This document shows positions 34,646 to 46,575 of a DNA stretch of 64,000 nt, in pieces. Position numbers and translations under genes: made by a program. The stretch comes from Mansonella perstans (taxonomy: Eukaryota; Nematoda; Chromadorea; Rhabditida; Onchocercidae), in contig JBAMDO010000218.1 of assembly GCA_037074765.1 (NCBI GenBank), forward strand, positions 27,382 through 91,381, in the 5' to 3' direction. Each line of letters begins with the position of its first letter. The stretch's first letter is position 1. The notes under the pieces were generated by a model. It ran no database searches. It was not told the DNA's origin and worked only from the letters and a program-made list of their open reading frames with translations.

Positions 34646-36996
34646 AATTTGATAGTGAATAGTCCAGAATGCATTGGAATAGCTGGCCTATTGAATGCAT
34701 ACTGTAATGCTTAAAATCAAATAGAATTGGCAGGATCAACAGAATTTGGATCAACTTTACGGCATGCAGTACGACATTCAGCTTCATTACCACCAGATGG
34801 TAGTAGGTATTCTGTTCTTTTAATAATCACTGATAGTGTTATCAATGATATGCATAGTGCAAAAGAAGAAATTGTAAAGGCACTAATTTTTTTTTCATGT
34901 TTAAAATTTTTATAATTATCGCAAGAATAATTTTATTTTGAAATGATTATTCGTTATTTTTTCTGATCATAAAATTCCTGAAATAAGTAAATTTTGCAAG
35001 CAAATTGATAAGATCACCAAATGAACTAATTATTGTTGATAAAATCACCAAATGAACTAATTACTGTTATCAATTAATTATGATAGTAAAATGTAAATTT
35101 ATTTTTGAATTTTTTATCTAGTAATTTATTTTAAATGATTTTCGTCTTTTCTATTCCCTCTAATAATGGTTTAAATTTTTAATTAACATATTATATTACA
35201 ATTAATTTAAGGCATCATCATTGCCTTTATCTATAGTTATTATTGGCGTTGGTTATGATAGTTTTGGTAAAATGAAAGTGCTAGATTCCGGTCGACGAAT
35301 GTTACAGGTAAATGGTAGATATGCAAAGCGTGGTATTGTCCAGGTAATTGCTTCAAAAATTTCTGTTCTTTAAATATTTGATTAAATATTCATATTGATT
35401 GAGGTTTTTAATCAAGATATTATAAATATTATGACAGAAGAAGTAAAATTTATGTTTATTATTTAAATATATCAGAAATGGAAGTGGCGCATTTTGTATA
35501 AAAATGTGCCTAATATGCTTTTTTATTTTCTTACAGACATAAGTTTAAATTCAATTTTTCTTTACAGTTTGTATAACTCCGACAATTTCTGGCACCACAT
35601 CATATTTTAACGGAGAAGATTTGATTGAAACAAAATATCTTTAGTTAAAGAAGTTTTGCAAGAAGTAAGACGACTGCTTGTGATCAAAGAATGGCTTTAA
35701 TTAATTGAAAAAATTATCGATCTTAGTGGAAAAAAATTTTCATCAATTTTCAACAATAAGAAAATTGTTTCATTAAAAAAAAATCATTACAGTACCAGGT
35801 ATTCCATACTGAATATTTGTTAATGAAAATAACTTATAATTAAACTTGAGCAATACAGAGAATGCTCACAAGCTAGTTAAAACCTAAATGAGAAAGCCGA
35901 TAAGTTATCTCTGATAAAACTCTTTAACTCACTGATGATAAACAACACACAGCAGTGCGTGATTTGTTTAGATGATCGTAACTTGTAGTTAAAGTGATTT
36001 CACTGCACAGATTTAACATTTTGAAGCAGACACTGAGTTTTTTGCTTTTTATTAAATATGAAATTTGGGCTTTTTTTTTGTCGTTTAGTACTTCGGTTCG
36101 TTGTTTCTACAATGATTTGATGGTATGAATTTATTCACTTTTTTTTTCAGGTATCCGCACAATTAACAAGTTATATGAAATCAAAAGGAATATTTCCGCA
36201 ACAAATTTGTTCCGATTCACATGATGATGAACGAAAAGTGTCAGAATTGGAACGAGAATACTCAAGTATGATTGTTGTTATTCTTAGAGTTAATTTTAAT
36301 TTATTAACTAATTTTTTATTTTAGGAATTAAATTTATTTTTTCTCAATTTTTTGATTAATTTTTAGAGTTAATTTTTTAATTTATTCACTTTTTTTAATA
36401 CAGTAAGATATAACAACTTTCACTGAAAGATTTGAAATAATTAAAATTTGTTTAAATGAGATGAAATTGGCAAAAAGTTTTCCAGATAAGGTGTGGAAAA
36501 AAAGTGGAGTAAAAAGTCTGAATAAAAATTTCGATTAAAAACCGAAAAGAAAAAAGAAGCATACTTAATTACAGATGATTGGATTAATTTACCTGAAATA
36601 ATTTTATTACTGTAAATAAACAAATTTCAATAGATCAGATCAGAATTTTTTTACCTTATTTCTATCAAAATACTAATAATTGATGTATTGTTTTTCTCTG
36701 CATGCCAGTTGATCACCCTCATTATCATTGATAATGCATGGAGATTGGAATGAACAAGTCAGCATTGGTTTGATTGATTTAGAGTTAAGCAGGGGTCAAG
36801 CAATCCAAGAATAATTGGATAGCCAATCATTGATTCTAATACATTTGGTATCATCAAATGATTTCATTCAAAAATTAAATATTTGTAAGTGTACTTTAGT
36901 CTTCTCATCATTAATAAACAAATATTTTTAGATTTACAAACAACAGCACGAGCAAGAAAGCATATGCTACCAACAGCGCCATGTGAGGAGATATAA
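34646..36996 (+). pseudogene. Decayed copine-like gene (VWA/copine domain)
   Basis: Five pieces: 34646-34879 (NSPECIGIAGLLNAY, then GSTLRHAVRHSA and YSVLLIITDSVINDM), 35212-35343 (LPLSIVIIGVGYDSF, LDSGRRML, GIVQ), 35568-35664 (LRQFLAP..., VLQE), 36151-36265 (VSAQLTSYMKSKGIFP plus a polar tail), 36932-36996 (short C-terminal exon to TAA). The order and motifs match the C-terminal half of copines, calcium-dependent phospholipid-binding proteins. Breaks: a TAA inside the first piece (after LLNAYCNA), a GC in place of the GT donor at 34880, and, in the third piece, a TAA near its start and two frame changes. The C2 domains are absent. Introns are retained, so this is a decayed duplicate. Other pieces are still open, which suggests a recent death or partial conversion. 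Confidence 0.75.
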
Positions 36997-38574
36997 AATA
37001 TGCAAACAAGGCCTGCCTGAATTAAACTTTAGCTCAGTACTTAAATAGAAATTAATCGTCCTGTTATCACTTTTTAAGACCAATTATTGCATATTATCCA
37101 AACTTTACAGTTCAATCATCAATGATTACTTTAGTTATTATTTGTTTTTTTTTTGGCATTATTACATAGGTAATTAAATACAAAATTAACAATTGATCGT
37201 GGATTTCTGATAAAAATTACCATTTTCGATCAATAAATCTATAATTGCCATCAAACTGACTGACTGAATGGCTGAATGGTTGAGTAGTTAGATTATTAAT
37301 TTGATTGTGTACATAAGCCATTAATGAAAAATATATTTGTATACAAAGAACTTTCGGAACATAAAATTGAAAATAATTCTTAATCGTGTTGTTTCTTCCT
37401 TTTTTGTTGTTGACAGGATTATTTGACATAAATGAATCTAACATGGCACAAAAAAAAAGTTTAATTTTTTTTTTTGACAGGGAAATCATTTTGCCAAAAA
37501 AATCATTATTCTTTAGTTGTTGTGTTTTGCTTCTAAGAAATAAAGCACTTCGATATTTCCACTTCTTTTGAAATATATTTATTTTGCATTTACTGAATTT
37601 GAAAAATAAAAGCCAAGCAGACATTACTGTAGGTCGGTAATGAAATTTCGGAATCTGTAAGTTCTCAAATTTTCGAATTAAAAATTTCTTGATTCATGTC
37701 AGGTAGTGCTTTTCAAATGAAACTGAACTGTGCTTTGATAATTTGATACAATCTCAGAAAAAGCAAATACTGAAAATAAAAGGGATGAACAGGTGTTTAA
37801 AAAGATTTAAAAGCCTTGCAGAGTTGCTGGCATCTTTGTACTCGGATATCTAACCTGGATGACGTTTGGGCCATGAGACCAGATGTGGTCTAGCCTACGA
37901 TGACCATCAATTCACCTCCGGCGTTCGTTGCAAGCAAAGTGATAGTTACATTAAAGAACAGCACAGGGCTTACTCTTCGCGTATCACCCCTAGTGTTCCT
38001 TCCCTTCACTTATTCCATGATATATCACATGCAAAAGACAAATAGAATTAGTCTGTAACAATGTATTAAATTAGTAACTGTCATTTACAAATAAAGTAAT
38101 TAAGACTTCGTTATGAACACTTCACTTCGCCCTACCTCGTTGAACGATTATGAAAAGAAACCAACCACTCGCTCTCTGGAAAAAAAAGAAAAAAATTCTG
38201 TAATAGAACTACAGTACTTCAATCATTCTGTAATCGAATTACAATACTTTAATCATACATTTTTGTTGTTGTTGTTTCTGTTTGTTATTGTTTGTTAAAT
38301 AATTTCTTTTATTTACAACAAATATGATAATGGATTTGGCAAAATAGGCACAAAATGCTTGAAATTATTGTTTAAAGCTGACAATTTTTAATACTGAAAT
38401 AAAATTATTGTTTAAAATTGGTAATCAAACATTGCGCAAAAAACAGCATTATTTATCTTTCTGAAGGCAAGGATTGATAAGATTTTCTCAGTGAGAGGTA
38501 GGATTGATCATTTTCTCGATTGATTTATAATTGAAATTTGAAGAAATCAGAAGTCTTGGATTTGATTTTTGTAG
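36997..38574. other. Intergenic, with a GC-rich island of unknown nature
   Basis: Mostly AT-rich. About 37811-38010 is clearly GC-richer (contains GATGACGTTTGGGCCATGAG and CACCTCCGGCGTTCG). On the minus strand it has a moderate open frame (about 35 codons, reading ...RRVSPVLFFNVTITLLATNA...) but no family match. It may be a fragment of a mobile element or relic gene. Confidence 0.4.
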
Positions 38575-38738
38575 GTCTCACGCAAGGTCAAGTTAGTATA
38601 ACCGTTGGAATTTCGGTAGCAACTATATCACGCTTCGAAACGCAAACATTATGCATAGAGTCTGTGGGCAAATTACGGCCAAAGCTCGAAAGATGGTTAG
38701 AGAATGCGGAAGCATTATTGGCCAATGGAGCAGAGTGA
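38575..38738 (+). pseudogene. Orphan POU-specific-domain exon (relic)
   Basis: After a TTTTTGTAG acceptor the frame reads LTQGQVSITVG...TISRFETQTL...VGKLRPKLERWLENAEALL and stops at TGA. This matches helices 2-4 of a POU-specific DNA-binding domain (usual pattern TQ.QV...G...SQTTICRFE...KL.P.L..WLE.A). Several residues normally present between the glycine and TISRFE are missing. I found neither the first helix upstream nor a homeodomain downstream. Most likely a detached, shortened copy of one exon of a POU gene. A POU-domain isoform lacking the homeodomain is the alternative. Confidence 0.65.
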
Positions 38739-39704
38739 AAAGTTTATGCAATTTTCTAGTATCAATTGTATTAAATTAAAATGCTTATAAAATGATTTGA
38801 TAAATCCTTTTTCCAACATCATACACCATAAGGAACTTCTTGCTTATAATCAAGTTAATTTATGTCGGGATAGTGTAACTTTTGGTCTTTAACGCCCTAT
38901 TGCGACTGTCAAGAAAAGTAAAACAGTTATCCTCTGCTTAGTGTCCAAAGGTCATGTTGGAATGTTGCAAGCCAAACCCACTTATCTCCACTATATAAGG
39001 TGCTATTTACCCAAAAGCTTTATCCTTTGTCATCAGTTCTTTTACAATTTGTGAATTAATTAATGTTAATTAATCGGAAATGAGAAACTTATTACACTTA
39101 TAAAATTTGAACATTCTTTAGTTAGTTTCATTGAATTATCACCCACTGCAATATTTTTGAATTATTTTGTTTCAAAAAATCACTTAATACAACAAAGCAA
39201 AAAATTTTATCATTTCCATAATAAAAAAATCACTCGTGTTAATTCATTAACATTAATAGAAGTTATAAAATCGATAATTATTTTGTTCTAATCATTTTGT
39301 TTTTTTGATCTTATTTTGTGACATTTTTCAACTCATTTTTTTTTTTGAATAAAAAATTATTTATCAAATCTAAATATTAAATTATTATGTTATTTAATTA
39401 TTTAATTTTTTATAATAAAAATCAAAAAATGAAGAAAAAACAAACAAGCATTTGTTCATTTTCAATTATCAATGAAATTTTGATAAATCTTTTTAAACTG
39501 TTAAAACAAGTGTGTTTTGCTTTTCTATTTTTATGTTACTTTTTTTTTTGTCTATTATTTCATTGATGAGTCATAAAAATTTTTCTGCTTCAATCGATTA
39601 ATTGATTAGCTTTCGGGCACTTTTTTTACTGTAAACTTTTTTTCATTTTTTTAAATAGACGAAACTATTTAGAACAATATTATCTACTTATCTCCAGAAA
39701 TAGA

Positions 39705-39835
39705 CACACATACATACATACACACACATACACGAATATACAATGACACAATTACATACACCATTACACACAAAATACTAATACGCATGCATAACAGACA
39801 TACATACACATACACACATACATAAATTACACGAA
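39705..39835. repeat. CA/CATA-rich microsatellite
   Basis: Interrupted ACACATACATACA repeats. Confidence 0.85.
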
Positions 39836-42727
39836 GAAAACATATTTAATTGGATGCGATTTTTTCTAAGAATTGTGCTTAATTTTTTAATAATTTTTCA
39901 TTCATTAGTTAATTGAATTTATTCGTATCGTATCTTTGATTAAATTTTTTAATCGGTAATTACAATTTATTGAAAAGATTGTACAAATTTCAATGATATT
40001 TTATTAAATGACAGATTTAATAAGTGAAATTTAATGCTTAAAAGAAAAGTTAAGAAGCTTAATTTATACATATATATATATCTATAAATTGAATTAATTT
40101 AATTAAATTAATTTGGAATAATTACATGTACATATATATATATATAAATTAAGCTCATTAAAAAAAAAAAGGATATATAATATCCTTTTTGCTTAATAAG
40201 CAAAAATTGATAAAATTAAAGTTTTAAAATAAAATTACTACAGTTCAATTTTTCAAAATAAACAATAATAACGAAGCTGTGCATTGTGTAATTTTAACTA
40301 GTGCATTTAATTAATGAATCAATTAATTAAAATTAGCTTGAAGTTTTGAGTGTTTTAACGGTAAAAAAGAAAGTGAAAGAAACGCGAATAAAAATTTGGA
40401 AAATAATTCAACAATTGCGTGTATGTCAAGCAAATTTAAATTTTAAAAAATTGTTCTCAATTAATTTTAGTTGAATTAACAATATTCATTAATCAAGCTT
40501 TAAAAACATTTCTTCTTCTTTCTTTGTTTCTTCTAATCATTTATCTTTAATTATTCTGCTAAAAAACATTTTCAGTTTTTTTTAACTCAAATTTTAATTT
40601 GCTTTTTCTTTTTTCTAACTTAATTATTTCTTACTTTGCAGCATATTTAATTCTAAAGAAAAAGAAAAAAAGAGATATAATAAAAGATCTTAATTTTGAT
40701 ATTTAATTGCAAAGAAAAAGGAAAAAAGAAAAACAATCGAAGCGTAGAAGTACGATGATATAATGTTTTGAAATTTCTTTTTATTTTTAAAAAAAAGACA
40801 AAATTTTCTTAAAAATATTGTTTAAAACAAAATTATTTTTTTGTTTATTAATTTTACTTTTAATTCTCTCTTCTTTTCAAACTTTTTTTTTTAAATAATA
40901 AACAAATATGAATTACTATATATGAATTAATAATAAATATGAGTTACTGTAAATATGAATTATTTTAAGCAAAGTTGAGGGATTTTCTTTTCTTTTTTTC
41001 TTTTTTATATATTTATATTATAAAAGAAGAATACTTTGTAAATCAGTTTTTAGCGGTTCCTTTCTTGTACTTTTTCACAACTTTTTTTTTGTTTTTTTTC
41101 ATTCTCTTACTTTTTCTATTTTTTTATTTGATTCCTTGCTCTCTCTCTCTCTCTCCCACTCTCACGTTGATTTTCAATTTCTTTTCTTTTTTTCACCTTA
41201 CCTTTCCCTTTCTACGAACACTTTCTTTCTAGTTCTCTTACTCTCTTCTCTCTCTCTCACTCTCTCTGTTGCTTTCTTCAATTGAATTTTCTTTTTTCTT
41301 TTTTTTTTTTGTAAATCAAAAAATTCCCGAAAAATTTTTTAACCTTTTCATTATGAATGATTAATGTTTATTGTAAGAGGTAAAGAAAGGAAGGAAGAGG
41401 AGTAGAAGGAAAGAGAGAGGCAGAGAGAAAGTTAGAGAGAAAAGAAAAGAAGTTGGTCCACATTCGGACAAGAAAAAAAAGAAAAAGTTGTTATATTTAT
41501 TTGATCGATGATTGAATTGTCCGAATCAAGGATGCTTTTTTAAAATGAAAAATTTTGTTAACACTTCAAAAAAAAGGAAAAATTATAATTTCAACAAATA
41601 TTTTTCAAATTTTAAAGTTTTGCATTCATTGAAATACATTGCAAATGTTTTCAGTGCATTTTATTTCATTTCGTTTCTTTTTTTTCCTCATTACTTTTTC
41701 AACTCTTTTTTCCATCATTTTTTTCTTCTTTTCTCTTCTTTTTTTTAACTCTTTATTTATCCTGAAATTTTCTTTCTTTTTTTTTTCTCTCATTTTTGAT
41801 TAACTTCTTTCCTCATTGTGCAAATACATATATATATAGTTGTAGAAAAGATTAACAAATAAAAGTAAATTAAGTAAGCAAAAAAAAAAAATCCAAAGTT
41901 TATATTTTAATTAGAAAATTAAAATGAATTGGTTAGATGAGGAAATAAGAAGTGAAATAAATGCATAAACATATTGATTAGTATGATTAATTTAGCATGT
42001 AGTTAAATTAGTTAAATTTTTATTAAATTTCAAAAATTTTGCCTTAATTTGTGAAAATTTAAAAAAAGAAATAATTGTTTAGGTATATATTTATACAATT
42101 ATCAATTTCAAAAGTATTCAAAATCTAGAAATTTTTTGATATTTGAAAAAAATGCATTAATTAACAGAAGATAATTAATTAATCACGTCGTCCGGAATAA
42201 CATTTGTTAAGGATTTTTATTTATTTTTTTTGTTCAATGTGCGCCATATTTTTTTCACATTTTGTTTGTTTTTTTTTTTTTTTTTTATAAATAATTTCTA
42301 ATTTAAAAATTTTTTGACATAAATTTGCACCTACAATATAATCGAATTTTAAAATTTTCTAAATTTTATTTTAATTCATTGGTTAAAATATTTAATACAT
42401 ATTGTGAGAGAGTAAGTAGGGATTAAAAAAAAGAAAAAAGATATTTGTCACAAAAAAATTTAGCTAAAAGAAAATTCTTTTTTTTTGGTTAAATTTTGAG
42501 TTTAACAAAAAAAATTTAAGCATCATACAATTGAATCGTTTCATTTTGGTGATCAAATGATTAAAATTTGAAAAGTATAGTGGAAAAAGAAATTAGGCAA
42601 GCAGTGATGAGGATATGATATTATGAGAATCGTAAACTAGGACCAAATAGATTTTGTAAACGCTGATAGTCGTCGTTTCGATTTATGCTTAACCGAAAAG
42701 CAAAACATCGCTTGTCTTTGTATCAAT

Positions 42728-42730
42728 ACT

Positions 42731-42813
<83 letters not shown>

Positions 42814-42895
42814 TATCACCATTATCATTATCATCATCATCATTATCATTATCACCATTATCATTATCATCATCATCATCATCATTATCAACAAT
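42728..42895. repeat. (ATC)n microsatellite
   Basis: About 165 bp of CATCAT repeat, the second half with CATTAT and CACCAT interruptions; poly-His and poly-Met frames across it are artefacts. Confidence 0.95.
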
Positions 42896-43026
42896 TTAGT
42901 TCCGAAAGATTGGAACGATGACTGCGAGAAGGAAACGAGGCAATAGCTTAAAGCTTAAGCTGAAATGCTAAAAATGCTCAAACTAAAAGCTCCATCTCTA
43001 TACCACAACCGCCAATCTTAAACATT

Positions 43027-43075
43027 ACACATACATACATACATAAATACACACATACATACATACATACATTTA
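43027..43075. repeat. (CATA)n microsatellite
   Basis: Short interrupted ACATACATACATA tract. Confidence 0.9.
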
Positions 43076-44849
43076 ACTGGCACATATCATTAAAACTGAT
43101 CCACCATCATCATCATCATCATCAATCCATCGCTATCGTTGTATTCTTTCGACGTTTTGCTTTCCTGTTTATAATCATTTTTCTTTTTGCCTCAAAATTA
43201 ATTCTCAGTGGAACAATATAATATTTTTTGGATTTTTTTTAGCATTAAAATCATATTGTCCTCTGAGAAGTTTGCAAATTTTTTTTTCCTTCGATTGTTC
43301 AAGAAGTTTAAAAATTAAAAAAATTGAATAATAATATTAAATTGCAATGTTTTTTTTTTTTTGCTAAATTTCACATAAATTAATCATGATTCATTTTGAT
43401 TTATTTTAAATTAAACATTAACAAATTTCATTTATTATTTTAATAAATTTTATATTTCTATAATTAAAAAAAAATTGTGCAAATATAATTTTAATAAGTA
43501 TATTAATTGAAAATGAAATTTGTAGAAATAGTTTTATTTATTTACTTTTTAACATGATCACATCAGTGATGTAACTCGAGGTGTGTAAATCGAGGTAATT
43601 GAATGAATGAGTTTTAATCGATGAAATGAATTCAATTTTGCAACGACAAATCAACCGTCAACAATTTGTCACTTAAAATAAATGTGTGCAATTTTCATTG
43701 GCAAAAATGTTTCACTAAGAAATTTTTTTTTTTTTTGATTTTTGCAACTAACTACATTATTTTTTAATTACATTAAAAAAAATTATTGATGATTAACCAG
43801 ATGATTATAGCTATATTCTTGTTTGAATTATTGAAATTATCTTACAAAAAAAAAAAAAAAATTGTTTATTTTTTAATTGTTTTGTGGCATTTTTTTCATT
43901 TCGCTCCATTTTGTTTACATTTGAATGATTCGTAAACAAAAAAAATATTAAATAATTTAAATAATATGCCAAAACATATATTGCTAGAATATAAACCAAT
44001 TTAATTATTGAAAGTTTCATTAATTGTTAAATTTTTTTTTTTGAAATTTTGTATAAATTTTCTAACATTTTCTTTCTTCATTTTTACCATAAATGATTTG
44101 AAGAAAAATTTTTGTTCATTAAAAATTATTTGTTAATTACATCACATTAAATCTTTCAATCTCTATTGTGATAAGATACCAAGAAGTACACATATCAGGG
44201 AAAGGAGGTTAGAGTTCAAGTATCCAGAGCTCGTTGGTGTCATCCCGTAATTAATCCCTATTAAGGATAATTAGCAATATTTATATATTATTTCTATCAA
44301 TTAATGAAAATTTTTTCAATGATTAAAAAATTAATTCAATTTTTAACTGTCTACTCTACTGTAAAATGCAATATATTCCACAATTAGATTATCTCTTGGT
44401 TCTCTTGGCGTTTCAATTTTTTTTTCTTTTACCTGATCTTCCGGTTAAACAGGACGAATACAAGAGATAACATTTCTTTTTCTTTTTTTTTTTTTAATTA
44501 CTAAAATTCAATCATATTAAGATGACAATGTAAATAACGTTTGATGCTGAAATTCTCTTTTGATTCATGATTTAATTTTTTCGTGTCAATTTTTTTTTTT
44601 ATTATTATTCACAATATACAATGTCAATCAAATATCTCATTTCAAAACTGTAAAGCATTTCAAATTTCTTTCCAAAAGAAAATTTAGTAAAATTTCAATT
44701 TAATTTCACTTTGTTGTGTATTAATTCGTTTTGATGCTAAAAAAAATTATATATTATGTCCTCCTAAATATCCTACAGTGCATTTAATTAATTATCATGT
44801 AAAGTTATAGTCCAGGAAGTGTTTTTTTTTTTTTTTTTAATTAGAAAAA

Positions 44850-44995
44850 TAATTTGAGCAATTGTTTTTCATTTATAATTGCTTTCATTACGAATGGAGC
44901 ATTAAAAGAAAAAAAAATCAATGAAATTAATTCAAAAGAAAACATTAAGTAAAATTTATAAAGATAGGAAATTGAATAAGTAATTACTAGACAAT
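44850..44995. repeat. Dispersed repeat, copy B (~145 bp)
   Basis: Second copy of the element at 34440-34580, same orientation, roughly 90% identical. No copine-like coding sequence was recognised next to this copy. Confidence 0.85.
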
Positions 44996-45833
44996 TATTG
45001 CAATCGTTCTTAAATAAACTGTTTATACGGCTCCAATAATCAAGTGATTACCGGAAAAATTAAATGACACATCTACATATTTGTTGTGATCAAATCTTAA
45101 TTCAATTTATTTTTTTGCAGTGTTGAAACTTATTTTTTATAATTTGCGAATGAAAATTTGCAAAAGAAAGTTCACAAAATTGAAACTGTTTGAAATTTTC
45201 ATCTAAAACTTTAAATATTAAAATTCTTAAATTAAATGTCATCTTCATTTCATCAAATTGATACGCGCTGAAAAGTGTTTGTTGAAGTGAGTAATTTGGC
45301 TTTTGATACACGGTGATAAGTGTTCGTTGTGGTGAGCCAATTTGGCCTTTTTATTTTTCATCATATTTGCTGAAAAAAAGAGTTTTCCAGAAGCTTGCAT
45401 TATAATTAGACAGATATTAATTTCTTAACAAAAGTTTAAATTCCGTTTTATTTAATTCAAAATTTTACGAATGCCAAAAGAGAATATTTTCAATTAGGTA
45501 AGTCTTAAAAAAAAGAAAAAAAAACTTGCTGCAAAAATTTTATTGAGATTATACTACTTAATATTTCAAAATCATAAATTTATTACATTGGATTAATTTT
45601 TAAGGAAATTTCACGAAATTATTGAGAAATTCATAGCTTTTTTTTCTTGTTTGCACAATATAGTTATTTATATTTAATAGAAGAAAAAATCATTGAATAG
45701 TCTCCGAATTAATTATTAAAACAATTAATTAATATTGTTAATATTTGCTACATTTTATGTAACGATCATTAGATGACTTCGTTTTCATTTTAAATTCGCT
45801 TTTAATTTATATTGTTACTGATTTTTTTGCAAT

Positions 45834-45872
<39 letters not shown>

Positions 45873-46418
45873 AACATATCGTTTCAATGCTATTTGTTTT
45901 TTTTTTTTTATATTTAACACAAATACCAACATAGTTCATTTGTTCATTTTACATAGTTTTATCATCTTATCGCGAGGATTTAGTATGCATTAAATCCGGA
46001 ATGAAAAATAAACTGAAAAATAAAACTCATCGTCAATAATTATTGTTTTACCCTCATTTGAATTTTACGGAAAAAAGAAAAAAAATTCTCAGTAAGTAAT
46101 TTATTATGCCAATCATATACATGTCCAATTAATTATAATATCAAATACATATGTTTAGTTAATTATCGTCTAATTATCCATTTGATCATGTTTTAATAAA
46201 TTAAAAGAAGGAAGAAAAGAAAAATTGATTCAATTGAATCAAGTTTCGCTAATTTATACTAACAAAAAAAAAAAACAAAGAAAAAAAGAAAATTTTTTTT
46301 AACCATTCATTTCTTTCTTCATATTATTATCATTATGTAAGATATGATAAGATGATAAATAATTAATTTAGCCTCAACGAAAAAAAAATTTCTGACATTA
46401 TTTATCAACAATCATTTG

Positions 46419-46575
46419 CAAACTTCCGGATCATAATATATCTACCTTGCAAATATCCAGGTCGCTATTTATCTATTTTTCAAACTTCCGGATCGCAATT
46501 CACCTAATATGCAAGCTTCCGGATCACAATTTATCTATTTTACGAGTATTCGGATAATAATTTACCTGTTTTGCA
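46419..46575. repeat. Minisatellite, ~32-bp unit, about 5 copies
   Basis: Units of the form GCAAACTTCCGGATC followed by (A/G)CAATTTATCTATTTT; divergence between units is about 15-25%. Confidence 0.8.

Noticed and set aside
37217..37624. 135-codon minus-strand frame
   Set aside because: Lys/Phe/Asn-rich with homopolymers; no recognisable segment or splice pattern.
42637..42921. Poly-His and poly-Met frames
   Set aside because: Artefacts of the ATC repeat.
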